A DNA stretch of 64,000 bases from Hsuehochloa calcarea (Eukaryota; Streptophyta; Magnoliopsida; Poales; Poaceae), in NCBI GenBank assembly GCA_036346395.1, contig CM070613.1:25538818-25602817 (forward strand), in the 5' to 3' direction. The notes beneath the pieces are model-generated. The model was not told the DNA's origin, made no database searches, and saw only the letters and a program-made list of their open reading frames with translations. Position 1 is the stretch's first letter. The number at the start of each line of letters is the position of its first letter. Below are positions 11,301-23,472 of the stretch, one piece after another. Made by a program: the position numbers and the translations under genes.

Positions 11301-11499
11301 GCATAGACTAGCTGTAGGTGATCTGGTTCTCAGAAAAATTCAGAGCCAAGTAAATCGTAATAAACTTTCTTTCAAGTGGAAAGGTCCTTACACTGCGGTC
11401 GAAGTCCCTCGACCAGGCTCGGTACGATTAGCTATGTTCGCCGGTAGAGTTTTGTCCAATTCCTGGAATATTGATCAATTGTGTAAGTTTTTCGTTTAA
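8372..11499 (+). pseudogene. gypsy pol fragment: RT, RNase H, second RNase H, integrase
   Basis: The reverse transcriptase part at 8542-9021 is open and keeps LDAYSGYHQI, MPFGLKNAGATFQ and the catalytic YVDD (DYVDDLVVKS near 8728). RNase H remnants follow (9298-9492). A second RNase H-like domain at 9509-9712 has CFDRSLMLRGSGAG, where the relative at 33.7 kb has YFDGSLMLKGSGAG. Integrase zinc-finger remnants lie near 10300-10620. The integrase core and C-terminus at 10711-11499 (262 codons) keep a D-D-35-E pattern: ITDNGTQF at residue 44 and AVERANG with Glu 80. The 5' third of pol, protease and gag are missing, and stops and frameshifts occur between domains. The integrase portion is the best preserved. 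Confidence 0.8.
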
Positions 11500-12258
11500 T
11501 TTCATTTTATTTTCCTTTAAATTTAATAAATGTTAGTTAAATTCAAAGAACATCATATACTCAAGATTATGAACATCATATTTTTATTTTTTTCAAGATT
11601 CTGTTCTACTCTTGTTTGGCTACTAGTCGGGACACGGAAAACCTCCTAGTCAAAGTCTCTCTTTTTTCGCACGTGGTTCTGCCCACTGGAAGGAGCTTCC
11701 TAGCGACAGTCCATTTCTTACGATCCTCGCTGCCAATCAAACTAGAGCATGAGCACGTATTGCGAAATATACATTATATCTTCATTTCTTAGCGGTTCAT
11801 TCCGACCAGCGTTGAGTACTACATAGAAATAAAATCGCTTATCTTTCGTTATATATGTTTTTTCATATATTTTTTTCTCTTATCAAGGAAAGTATCTTTT
11901 TTTTCTTCCGACCATATATTGTCTTAGTAAGTACTTTGATTACGAAAAACAGATTTACAACTAGTCGAAACCTAGCACTGGTTCCGACCAAAAAAGGTTT
12001 CCTAGTATTATCACGATCAGTTTTTCAACGATTAGTACAAACTTTCAAACAATGGTTGAGACTTAAGTTCATATTCTCGGCCTACTGCTTGTATAATAAA
12101 GTTCTTCTACTATAAAACAATGGGGGCTAGTTAATATATGAATATCCATAAGTCGACAGGATGAACAAAAGATTTCATTGACAAGAGAGAGGTAAGTTTT
12201 TGCATATTTTTTGCATACTCCCTTTTTTACAGGTTTTTTACAACTAGAGATTGCCCAT
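11500..12258 (+). other. Noncoding spacer between pol and antisense gene
   Basis: AT-rich, with no ORF supported. It contains stretches also present, in reverse complement, at about 31290-31990 of the complete element (for example GGGACACGGAAAACCTCCTAG). A purine-rich motif TGGGGGCTAG at 12121-12130 matches CGGGGGCTAG at the same relative place in the other element. Confidence 0.6.
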
Positions 12259-15241
12259 CTAATCACTGCTTGATGGAGATCCGACCTTCATTTCATCTGC
12301 AACCTTGTCTCCAAGAGGTTTAATTTCCTTGAGAAACTTGGTCGCCTCCTCAGGCAAGCAGTTGAAATCTTCTTCAATACCTTGAAGATTGGTAGAGGGG
12401 TCGGACGCCTTCAATTTTGCCAAAGCAAGACTAACTCCACTGGCAATAGATTCTTTAACGGATTGGGCATAATTCTCTCTTGTAGTCTTGAGCAAGCCCT
12501 TAAGGTTCTCCAAAAGGTGGCCAAGTTAATTTACCTTTTCCATTGGATTACTTAGGGAGGGCAATGTTGATTCTGATCCCATATCAAAGATCATTTTATT
12601 GAGTGTAGTGATCTTTAAGTCAAGATTAAGCATGATTGATGCCCTTTGTCTTGCTCAAATTCCAAAGCTTTCTTTGCTTTGGCTAATGCTTGATTTTGTT
12701 CCGAGTAAGCAAAATAAGTATTAGGCAAGAAGGACTAGAAGAGATATTTAGTCAAGTTTACGACTAATTACCTTCGGCCTTCTTCTTGGATTTTTCTAAG
12801 ATTTCTTTATTTTTGGTCGTCAAGTCTTCGATCGACCGGTTCTTAGCTTGGTTCTCTTCTTCAAGCTTTAATCTTCTCGCCTTTTCAGCCATAGCTTCTT
12901 CTTTTATTTTCTCCAAACCTGTCAAGTATGATAAGGGAGAATAATTAGAAGAGAAAAACGGAGGCATAAAGAAGGAAAAGTTAAGTAGGAGAGTTCTTAA
13001 CTCTCTAATTCGGAGTGTTTTTGCTTCAGAATTTTTATTCGCTTGGTCAAGCCTCCGATCGCAGCAAAGTTCTCAACCATATGCTGCATAGATAGCATTT
13101 CCTCTTCAAGTTTCTATTGAACTTCAGAGAGAAATATAAGAATGGTTGAAGACACTTACTTGAATTGCCACGTCATTATAATCGGCAAAAATTTTATCAG
13201 GATTCGTCTTTGCAAGACGATCTGATGTTCTCCTTTAAGCTTCATCAAGCTCCTTATCCTCGATAAATCGAGGAGAGAAAGGAAACTTGTTAGTTTGGGA
13301 GGTATTGCTTGCAGGGATTGGAGTCTGTTGTGGATCTACAGAAGTGCCTACCTCCACTGATGGAGTAACAATCACTACAGGATCCAAGTCGATTCCTCTT
13401 CGGCGGCCTCGGGGCTCCCTAACCACTTCTTCCTCAGAGTTTCTTGCCTGAGGAAAGCCCTGGTCGGAAGTGCCCTCAATCACCTGGCCTACTGGAATGA
13501 CCTGGTCAGAAACGACTGGAGCTCCAACAGATCTGCACAAAGGAAAGGAAGTTCAGAGTTTAAAGTTCACCGAGGATATAAAAGGTATGTATTTATATGA
13601 TTATTTCCATTTAAAACATACCCGGTCGTCTTCTTTATCTTGGCTCTGTTGCGCGCCGGCTTAAAGTCCGTAGCGCTTGCTTTTCTTTTCTTTTCTTTTC
13701 AACCAATTTTACCAGCTCTAAACTGGTAGGGTTGGTTACACCCTCTACATCCTCCAATGAAAGATCAGATGAAATACTTTCGACCAATTGGTTGAGAGTA
13801 GAATATATGATCATCGGATTGGATGGTGCAGGTTCGTTGGTCACCAAAACAGTTGACTCAACAGCCATTGGCAATTCTTGAGCAACTGTATGAGACTCAA
13901 TGACTACCGCCTGATTTAACAAACAAAGTTAGTCGGGTGATGAACATATCTTTTCATCTAAACGAAAAATACTTCCTTCGGTTACCTACCTTTGCACGAT
14001 CACTAGTGATTGTAAGACTGGTCGGGTCATCAAATGGCTAACATGTTTTCGTGGCCTCATTGATCCTCAGACCAACCGACTACATATCAAAGAGGTTTTT
14101 CAGGTAAACACCGATCGGAAGAGTTTGTAAAGATAAAAAATAATTAACATGCTTACCCGGAGTGTCTCAGCCCTCTCTTCGGCGGCAGTAACCGCTAAGA
14201 TCAGAGGGAAACTAGCCTTTTCGTTAGGCTCTCCAGCACAGATCATCTTGATCCGACTTATCATCTCATCAGAAGATAAGGCTGTAATAAAAAGAGAGGT
14301 CTTAGGGTTATGAAAGCAATTGACTAGAAAGATATACTGGTCGAATTCTAACTGGGATCTACCTTCCCTAGAATCCCTGGTCGCATCATCACAACCAATG
14401 TACCAGAGCATCGAATGAGCTCGGGCCTTCAAAGGACTAATCCTCCGCATGGAAAAGTCCCTTACCACGTGCTAGGAGGTTAAACCCCTGACACTCAGGA
14501 GATGGATAGCATCAACATATCTCTCAATTTTCTCCTCCTTCTTCGAGGAGGAACGCCATTGCAGGTTCTCGACAGCTTTCTTACCGCTGTAATAAAGGCC
14601 ATCTCCCTTGTAATCTTCATATAAAACCAACTCTTTTTCCATGACGACCACGAAGATTTGGAGTACATAGAAATGTACTCATCAGCCTTCCCGTCATGGA
14701 GACGCAAGGTACACTCTCCAGGTGTACTGGTCGTCTTCTTCGCGTTTACTAGTCTGTAGTAGTACTTGAAGAGATCCAGAGTTGCTTGAATTCCCAAGTA
14801 CGCTTCACAAAGATAAACGAAGATGCTAAGATTGGCTATGGCGTTGGGAGCCATATTGATCAGTTCCACTCCATAGTACTCCAGAACTTGGGAAAGAAAT
14901 GAGTGAACTGGAAGTCTGAAGCCGCATTCAATATATACGAGAAATACCAGAATTTTTCCATCCTCGCCACTTGGAGAATGTTCCCCAAATGCTGATCTCC
15001 ATGAGATCATATTTCTGTCGGGTAGTAGCCCAACCTTCTCCAAATTTTCCAACTTCTCACTCAGATCGGAAATTGACCAGTGGATAATAAGATCTGGGGT
15101 ATTTAACTTGTAATACTTAACCATCCGAATGGTCCTAGCATTACAAATCAAATATCTCGAATCTCGGCGCATATGTACTTCCCAAAATTGCAGTACGCAT
15201 ACCCTATACAAAAATTTAAGCATCCAAACCATACAAGTCAT
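12259..15241 (-). pseudogene. Antisense gene of Tat-type element (putative gypsy-type transposon domain, PF04195-like)
   Basis: Runs opposite to pol. Its N-terminal part (15085 down to about 14550) has ISDLSEKLENLEKVGLLPD and NLSIFVYLCEAYLGI, the domain labelled putative gypsy type transposon in plant proteins. Further pieces are at 14468-14100, 13922-13635, 13540-13235 and 12967-12764. A C-terminal helical piece is at 12513-12259 (LLKTTRENYAQSVKESIASG). GTAAG donors and AG acceptors separate the pieces, at places matching the copy at 28367-31158. Upstream of about 15085 the sequence no longer matches that copy; the open frame to 15241 crosses into a foreign LTR, so the true start is lost. 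The middle is coiled-coil-like and Lys/Glu rich. Function unknown. Confidence 0.6.
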
Positions 15242-15849
15242 TCAATAACCACTCTACAAGCTTACAACATAAAGACATACAAGTCCATATTACAAAAGTA
15301 GGGCCGACCGGCCAAATGATAGACAAATAACCAAAGTAGCAGCGGAAACATAAGCCATAAGATGGCGATAAACAAAAGCCAAATGGTTTACCATTACCCA
15401 CAAGGCAGCCGACTGGAAACGTCCAAGCTAGTCGTCGAGAGCAAACTCGAAGTCGGTCTCACAATGGTTAACCCCTTAGGGGTCAACCTCCTCTGCAACA
15501 ATTAAACAAAGCAACTGAGTACAAAATGTACTCGCAAGACTTACGAGTAACAAGCCTATACATAACTACATGCAAGCTGGAACAAGGGAGGAGGTTATAT
15601 GGTTCATTTGACGCATAAAGCAACAATTCATTTGCAATAAGTAATAGATTGAAAGCAATTTGACAAATCTATTTTTAATTGATTAAATAACAGAGAGACA
15701 ACAATAATAAACATAAATAACAACCTAGAGATGACTACCCAAAAGCCATCACAACATAGCACGAATTACCCATTCGTACCACCCAAAATCAAGTTTTATC
15801 AAAAACTGTTGAGTCTAACTCTTGTAGAGACTTAACTAAGTATGTCCAA

Positions 15850-16821
15850 TGATGAGGACATCGACCCTAAGGATACAACCACTGATTCAACCTGCTGCAC
15901 TGCATCCTCTACTTCCTTTACTTCACTAACATCTTCTCCAATTGGACTTTCGGCTAATGCAATGCCATATTACCCAATTTGATCGAGCTACGTCTACATG
16001 TCATGGTGCTACGTCTACATACCATGGTACTATATGTACATGCCATGGTGCTACTACATGTGCCAAGCAGGAGTTCAAGCTGGATACATTTTGGTCAGAT
16101 CAGTTCGGAATCAGCCTGACAGCACCAACTTAAAACAGATATAACTTTTGCAAACGGAGTCCGATTCGGGTGTTCTTGGGCTTGTTGGAAAGCTAACGAC
16201 GATATCTTTCCAACTGATCAAGCCTCACCTCCAAATTCCTTCTGTAGACTTCGGAATCGTCAAAAGAAGGTGCTATGTCACTAATTTGGGCCGATTTGGG
16301 CCTTGTAATCGTACCGGAATTGGCCCATATGCCGCCGGCCCACCTAGGGGCGTCATTACTGTTCATGTGAACAGTAATTCATGCATTTAGTCCCACCCCT
16401 CTATTTCTTTTAGATTTGTGGCTCCTCATCCCCTATTTAAGGAGGACGCACCCCCTCTAGTTTCCTTGGATTTTGTTTAGTTAAAAGTTAGCCTTGTTGC
16501 AACTTCGTATTGGCTTGTGTCGACTAGACCAACCATAATACCGCTTTTAAATCCCAATTATAATATTTCAATCTTTATTTGCAATTTCAGATTGCTTTAT
16601 CTTGTTCTTGCGTGCTTCTTGGTGTATGCGTGAATCGACCGTCGTGGTCGTCAACCGGTATTCGTGCATGGTTGATAACGACTTGTCGATCGATTCGGCG
16701 ATTACGTGGTTTCGAGCCTTGCGTGTTCATAGCCGTGGATCGTCAGAGTTGAGCGACGCCTACCGGACTTATCGTTCTCATCGAAAGATCGGGCCAACAA
16801 ATCAAACCTTAGGGTTCATCA
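15850..16821 (+). repeat. 5' LTR of the TGATGA element
   Basis: 972 bases, TGATGAGGAC to GGGTTCATCA, repeated at 23473-24447. Near 15985-16060 it has a short array of CTACNTNTACAT-type units with CATGG palindromes. A TATA-like TATTTAAGG lies at about 16433. Confidence 0.9.
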
Positions 16822-16823
16822 AG

Positions 16824-16838
16824 TGGTATCGAGCTACG
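16824..16838 (+). other. Primer binding site
   Basis: TGGTATCGAGCTACG lies two bases after the LTR. It resembles the initiator Met site TGGTATCAGAGC with a small change, so the tRNA assignment is likely but not certain. Confidence 0.65.
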
Positions 16839-18359
16839 CTTCTTGGTGAGAGTTTCTGTTTTCTAGTAGTAGATTCGTTTTTCATACCTAGAGTCCAGCA
16901 AATTGCCAAAAGAAAAAAATTCGCATCTATCATCCATACCAAGCCCTTTGAGCCTTTGCAATTTTTTTTCTTTTCAGTTTGCTTGTTGAATATTTAGTTA
17001 TATTGTCGTGTCTAGTTGCTGATCTTTAGTTCTAGTTATTGTCTAGTTCGTCGTTGTCTAGATTGCTTCTCGTGTTTTTCCTTTGCGTCGCTTAATCGTT
17101 CTTTTAGGGTTCTTAGTTTTTGCATCTAAAACAGAAAATTCGTGGGTTAGAACTCCTCTAATCTGCACCCAAAAAAAAGAGAAAATACTTTGCTATATTC
17201 GTGACTTGTGGAAAACCCTAGAGCCGGCAAAAAAAAATAGAAGGAGAAAGAGGCCGCCACACAAAACAAAAGCCGTGGTAGAAAAAATAGAAGAAAAAGA
17301 AAAAAAAAACAATCTTACACGAAAATTAGTGAAAACTGGTGGAGCCCTTCTACATATAGCCACAAACTAGCACAAAAAAGTTCAGCAAGATTAGCCCACG
17401 GAATCAAAAGATATAGCAATTTAAAGATTGAAACCGAGTCGGTTTCGGTCCGAAATCGATTCCGTTTCCGAGAGACCTTCATAAAACGGGCATAACTTTT
17501 GCATATGGTGTCCGATTTGGACGTTCTTGGATTCGTTGGAAAGCTAACAACGAGTCGCATACTTTCCACTTAATGCAAATGTCTCCCTCCAGAGAACCCA
17601 AAATCGGTCATTTTCGGCTCGAATTCGCGTCACAAGTTTTTGTTTGGTTTTGCCGTTTCTTTTAGTCTTCCCATCGAATTTGGGGTCATCTCAACTTTAA
17701 AGTTGTAGATCTCATCGAAACCTTTCAAGCGAGTATATATAAGCCATATAAAACTTTGCTTTTTCATCTCTTGAGACTAACTATTGTTTTCTCGCTTAAA
17801 CTAAAGGGTTGTTTACTGTTGCACGTTATTCTGCTTTTGTGCTCTACATCGTGTGAACCATCTTGTGCCCTACAAAGAAGTTTGAGTAGTTGGTTAGCGT
17901 CTCTCTCAAAGACTTGTTGTGAGGTTTTCCATTGCTTACATCAAGTCACATTTATCTTTGCGTGCGTACATACACATCTCTTAGTGGGGCTTTGATTAGC
18001 TAAAGTTTGATTAGACTAGGATCAGCACTTGTGACTAGTACTTTGAACTGCTTTTCAATTTTGCATACTGAATTGAATAATTGCTATTCCTTTGCTACAT
18101 ACTAGCCTTCCGAGCTCCACTTCCTACTAACTCAAGAGGTCCGCTCGCAATCGTTGGGTGATCGCAAGTGAGAGTATCACGAACCGACCACCGGTTGTAC
18201 CACTTCCTTCTTTGCATTGGTAAGAACTTGTAAGAACTAGGTATAAGCTTGAGTGTGAGTGACTTGATTGAGCCTCCAGAACCTTGTAGTTGATAGGGAC
18301 ATATACACTGTGATTTGTTCTTTGCTTTGATACTAACAAAGGCAGGTTCATCGTCACAA
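16839..18359 (+). other. Untranslated leader of the TGATGA element
   Basis: About 1.5 kb without a supported gene. T-rich at first, with an A-rich stretch at 17160-17330. A similar T-rich leader with the phrase TAGTTGCTGATC follows the primer site at 40026, which suggests a related family there. Confidence 0.5.
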
Positions 18360-18905
18360 GGGGAGCATAGCGAGCACAACAATGAGGAAGATGCACCGCT
18401 CGGTCCTCGCACAAAAGAAATCATGCGGCGCTTTTCTCGCATCTTTGGATCAACATTCGTATGATGGAGTTGATTCTAGATCGCACCATCGATTTAACTT
18501 GTCTGCGTTGGCTACACGTGTGGAGCGACTAGAGAGCTCCACCTTACATTGCCGCCCGCCGCTGCTCGGCATTGCACGATCAGCGCCAGTAACCCATCCG
18601 TTGCTCGCTCATGGGCGATGAGGTAGAAGATGAAGCGAACCCATATGTTGCCGTCACGGGTCCGATGGTGATTTCAATCCCATTAATGATCGTGATCACC
18701 GACAACAACGCTTCAATCGACAAGGTATGCGAAGAGAGCCACCACGTGAGGTACGTGACCATAATGATTCACTTGGTAAAATTAAATTCACTATACCTCC
18801 TTTTGCTGGTAAATATGATCCTGATGCTTATCTCACATGGGAGTTAGTTGTGGACCAAAAATTTGCATGCCATGAATTTCCTGACAATAAAAAGGTTAGG
18901 GCTGC

Positions 18906-21900
18906 TGTCGGGACCCAAAATTTCGATTCAGGACCCTCTGTGTTTAATGCACTAGCCCAGGATCACGCTAGTGCACACAGTGTTAACAAAGATGGAAATC
19001 GATCCATACAAGCGAATAGTAACATAAACGAATAACTTTGATTAATAAATAATGGTTTTGACCTTAAGGTCGAGTTACAATTACTGAGCCACGCAGGGCT
19101 AACAGAGAAAATAAACGACAGCGGAAACGAAAAAGGTAGTGGCACCCCATCGATTCACCACAGGCAACCGACTGGGATCAAGACCTCACGATTAAGCACC
19201 TTCGATGTACTCGTCCTCGAATGCTGGTGAAGACTCCTCCTCTGCTTGATTCGTCAAAACAAGCGTGAGTACACACCGCACTACTTAAGCCACACCATAG
19301 AGATGCAAAATGTATATATGCTGGCTTTTTACAAGGGAAGGCATTTTATGGCTCTTTTGCATAAATGCAACCTTTGCAATTTAATACAATTTCATAGATT
19401 GAAAACAGGTAAAACCAATAGACAATAATAATCTTAACAAGTTATTTCACAAAGACACACACAGCCTATCAGGTTATTCACATAGCTAGATGATTTAATC
19501 ACATAGCTCCCTTCCCACACAGTTTTATGAAAACATCTACCCCTAGTGTGAAATTCCAGAGCATTGTCCATGATCATGACGCGCTATTCGAATAGATTAC
19601 GTTACACTCTGCGGAGGTTTGTACACTTTACCCACAAGATACACTTAGTGTAGCCAACACTAAGCATAACAAAGCAATTCAGATACCTTATCTTACTATG
19701 CTAGGCCCATCTTAAAACAGGCATGTGGTCGTACAGGAAGCTCAGTTCAATGACGCACATGGTGAGGTCCTTAATTGACCAAGGCAAGACTTCCAGCTAA
19801 CCAAACCACATAGACACACAGATTAATATTATTCACGCAGATCCACACATCCACCCTTTCACACAGTATCCACCCTTGCCTCGGTCAAATCCTTTTACCA
19901 CCTGGTTGATTTAAGTGCAACATATGCCACAAAGACACATAGTGCACACAGTTTGTTCACGAGTTTCATATTCACTTAGTCAATTTATAACGGATACATG
20001 ATAAGTGATTCGTGGCATGGCTAAGCAATCTAATCGCAACTAACCAACCCACGTTGGTGCTACAATATTACCAACTAAATACCAACTAAGGTGACAGGAA
20101 TCGGGACATAGCAATTAACAAGGATGGTATAACAATGTAGGATTAACTCTCGCACCCAAAAGCTTTTAAATAAATACTTGAATTAAGATGCGATTAATTT
20201 GAATTAAAATACTTTTATAAAGCTGGGAGCAAAATGGTCAAGGGTATAGCTTGCCTTGGAATAGGTTCAAGTCTTGGTCTTGGTCTTGAAAGCTCCTTCT
20301 TCCTCAAACCTTCGGAAGTATCGTCGAAGTCTACAAAGCGAAGCAACCAACAAGAAAATAAATAACAGAAGTAAATAACTCTGAGAAAAATAATTAAAAA
20401 TCTCCAATAAATAGATCTTGATTTTATACAAATTTAGAAATTTTAATGGATGGATTTGGAGTTAGGATGCAAAAGTTATAAGGTTTCAAAGTTTGAATCA
20501 AAAGAAAACCCTAAAATAGGATTTACTGGAATTCGAATTATTTTCAATAGAAAAATCGGATTATTAACGCAAGCATGGCGTCACGGAGGATTTTCCGGAA
20601 TTAAAATAATTAAAGAAATAAGCGACATGTGGGACCCACATGTCGGTGACCCGACTCACGGTGGACTAAGTCCACCGAGCCCTCTGAGTTGAATCGATCT
20701 TTGGCGTGGCGCACCCGCGCGCGTGGCGCTGACACGCGCCTCACGTGGCGCCACGCATGCGCCACTGAGGCGAGCGGTGAGTGGAGGGTGGCGTGGGCGG
20801 CGGCGGCGGCGGCGCAAGATCGACCCGAGGGTCCCGGCGAACTGGAGGCGAGCTAACGGCGATGAGTGAGTACAGGAGGTAGGGAACACGGGGTCTCGAG
20901 TGTGCTCACTTGGTGCTCCAGACGGCGAGCGGCCGCGGCGAGGCTTTGGCGGAGGAGGTGGTGCGGGCTCGGCGGCGGCGGCGTTAGAGGGCTCCTCCGG
21001 CGGCGAGTGAGCACCGGCCAGCGGCGTTACGGGCGAATCCAGCGGTGGCGGCTACGACAACGCAGAGCGGCGGGCGGCGCGCATCGAAGCTCAAGTCCTC
21101 GGTGTCGGCGGCGGGAATTCTCGATTCCGGCGAACACGAGGCGAGAGAGAGGAGTGGGTGGCGGCTTTGGGAGGGTGACGCGCGGCGCCGGGCTCTCCTT
21201 TATAGGGCTGGGGGGAGGTCCGGCGGCGTGGCGGCGTGGAGGTCGTGTGCGAGATCGTGGCGGCGGTTGCGGCTTGGGCGCCGCGTCGAGAGAGGGGAGA
21301 AGGCGTGGAGGTCGTGCGGAGGAGGCGCGAGTCTCGCGCGCACGCCGCGAGTCGTGGGTGGTTGGAGCGGTCCGTTGGCGAGCTCGCCGCGGCTTCAATG
21401 GCGATCGTCTTGCGCGATTTAGCGCTTGAGAGAAAAAAGCGGCGAAGACGACGACGTCAGAAGGGCCCACATGTCGATGAGAAAGGGCGGCGCTCGCGCG
21501 GCCAAGATCTGATCGTCGCTCGCGATCCAACGATCGAGGATCGTGAGCGCGTTGAGGAAGAGAGACGCGCGAGAGATCAAAGCGTCCAAATCGGATCGGA
21601 CGGCGCGACGAATCGGTTGAGGTGAACAGGATCGGGCCGAGGAATTCGGCCCAAACACTATTTGGAGATTTAAAATAGCTTTTCTTTTTAAGAAAATAGC
21701 AGAAATTCAAATAAGCAATGGAAAATAGCAAATGATCTTGGAAAAATTCTAGAAAATTCTGTAAAATATACCCAAGCATATGGAATCTAAATAAAATAAT
21801 TTTGGCAATTGTTAATGTTGGGATTAAGCACATTAAATCGGGTTGTCCTTAAAGTCCATATTAAGCTTTTTAAATTAATATTCAAATAAATCCAAATGGT

Positions 21901-21960
21901 AAATTTTCTTACTACCATTATTTAAAAAAAATTTAAAGCTCTGAAAATTGGGATGTTACA
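18906..21960 (+). mobile_element. Solo LTR, 3,055 bp, TSD GCTGC, nested in gag
   Basis: Begins TGTCGGGACC and ends GGGATGTTACA, flanked by GCTGC at 18901-18905 and 21961-21965. No internal coding region is present, so it is the product of recombination between the two LTRs of a complete element. It is of the same family type as the outer LTR 15174-39927. Bases 20640-21640 are strongly GC-rich and give long chance ORFs on both strands, which I do not count as genes. Confidence 0.9.
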
Positions 21961-23461
21961 GCTGCTACTAGTGAGTTCACAGATTTTGCATCTATTTGGT
22001 GGAGTGAATATGGTCGTACTCATCAGGACATACCTAGAACATGGAATGCTTTGAAAAGAGCAATGAGACGTAGGTTTGTACCTTCATATTATTCACGTGA
22101 TTTGCTTAATAAATTACAACGCTTAAGACAGGTAGTAGTTACAGAGAAGACTATTATCAAGAATTGCAAACCGGATTGTTGCGTTGTGGTTTAGAAGAAA
22201 CTGAGGATGCTAAGATGGCTAGATTTTTGGGAGGGTTAAACCGTGAAATTCGGGACATTTTAGACTATAAAGAATATGATTCTATCAACCGTTTATTCCA
22301 TATTGCTTGCAAAGTCGAGAGAGAAGTGCGAGGTCGACAATCTCGCTCGGGGGCAATATTGGAGGAACTTTTGCAGTCGGCCAAGGCGGCAACATCACAT
22401 GGCATCCTCCTCCACTTCGACCATGCACCCCATGCTGCTTCAACTCCTATACATATCCTCGATGCAAGCAAACCATAAAAGTACAAGCCCTTACAAAAGT
22501 GCTTCTTCCGTGCTTCTACAGGCGATCTAGAGATGTGCAATGTCACCGCAAAGGATTTGGGCACTTGATGCGCGATTGCCCAAGTCGTGAGCTTTGCTTA
22601 TCAAGGACAATGGTGAGTACACTTCACTAGCGATATTGAGGAAGAACATGTGTTGGTTGCAACTAACAATGCTTTGATGAAACCGAGGAAGAACATATAA
22701 ACCATGAGGCGTCTGACATGTACCAAAGCCTAGTTGTTCAGCGTGTGCTAAGTGCTCAAATGGAACTTGCTGAACAAAATCAACGCCACATTTTGTTTCA
22801 ATCCAAGTTCGTCATCAAGGAACGTTCATGTAGAGTCATCATTGATGGCGGGAGTTGCAACAACCTTGCTAGCATAGACATGGTCGAGAAGCTTGGCTTG
22901 ACCACAACACAACACCCTCATCCTTACTACATCCAATGGCTGAATTCTTGTGGTAAGTTGAAGGTAACTAAGCTTGTGCGCGTACACTTTTCTATTGGAT
23001 CATATCATGATTATGTTGATTGTGATGTCGTACCTATGCAAGCATGCTCATTATTATTAGGTAGACCTTGGCAATATGATAGATATACTGAACATCATGG
23101 TAGATCTAATCATTATACTTTCACATATAAAGAAAAGAAAATCACTCTGCTTCCAATGTCTCCTGCTGCTATATTAAAGGATGAATTAGAAAGAACTGCG
23201 AGAACAAGTAAGGAGAAGACACAAGTTGATCAAAAGATTATAGCTCCAAGTGAAATTAAATTAAAAGCTCCTGTTATGTTAGCTACAAAAATTGATTCCA
23301 TTGATATGGAAAAACATGAATCTAAATGTCATACTATGATTTGTAAAGAAACTCCGTGTCCATTAGAAGAAGTGCATGTTTCTTTGCCTCCTGTTGCTAC
23401 TAACCTTTTGCAGGAGAGTGATGACTTGAGAAAACAAATGATTCGAGGGCGACTCAAATTC

Positions 23462-23472
23462 AAGAAAGGGGA
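23462..23472 (+). other. Polypurine tract of the TGATGA element
   Basis: AAGAAAGGGGA directly abuts the TG of the 3' LTR, the expected start point of plus-strand DNA synthesis. Confidence 0.8.

Larger units (their letters stand above)
8372..15173 (+). mobile_element. Ty3/gypsy (Tat-type) retrotransposon fragment with antisense gene
   Basis: No LTRs remain. The left end begins inside reverse transcriptase (LANPVMVRK) right after the RIP upstream repeat, and the right end is cut by a large LTR at 15174. Order on the plus strand: reverse transcriptase, RNase H, second RNase H-like domain, integrase; then about 750 bases of noncoding DNA, then an antisense gene on the minus strand. The same order is found in the complete element at 27370-38994, of which this is a diverged relative. 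The extra RNase H-like domain and an added ORF are typical of the Tat lineage. Confidence 0.82.
18360..23472 (+). pseudogene. gag-protease gene of the TGATGA element, split by a solo LTR
   Basis: gag reads toward PPFAGKYDPDAYLTWE (near 18800) up to FPDNKKVRAA, is cut by the solo LTR at 18906-21960, and resumes with SEFTDFASIWWSEYG (near 21975) and MRRRFVPSYYSRDLLNKLQ. Removing the solo LTR and one GCTGC copy restores continuity, so it was coding when hit. Frameshifts follow; a degenerate zinc knuckle (CHRKGFGHLMRDC) lies near 22550. The last open stretch, 22718-23767, holds a retropepsin-like domain with IDGGSCNNLAS near residue 42 and LLLGRPWQYDR near 111, then runs into the right LTR. Nothing after protease remains. 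Confidence 0.78.

Noticed and set aside
20656..21833. Several long ORFs on both strands (up to 268 codons)
   Set aside because: They fall in the GC-rich third of a solo LTR, are Arg/Pro/Gly-rich and overlap each other; the outer LTR has a similar GC-rich block without matching frames.
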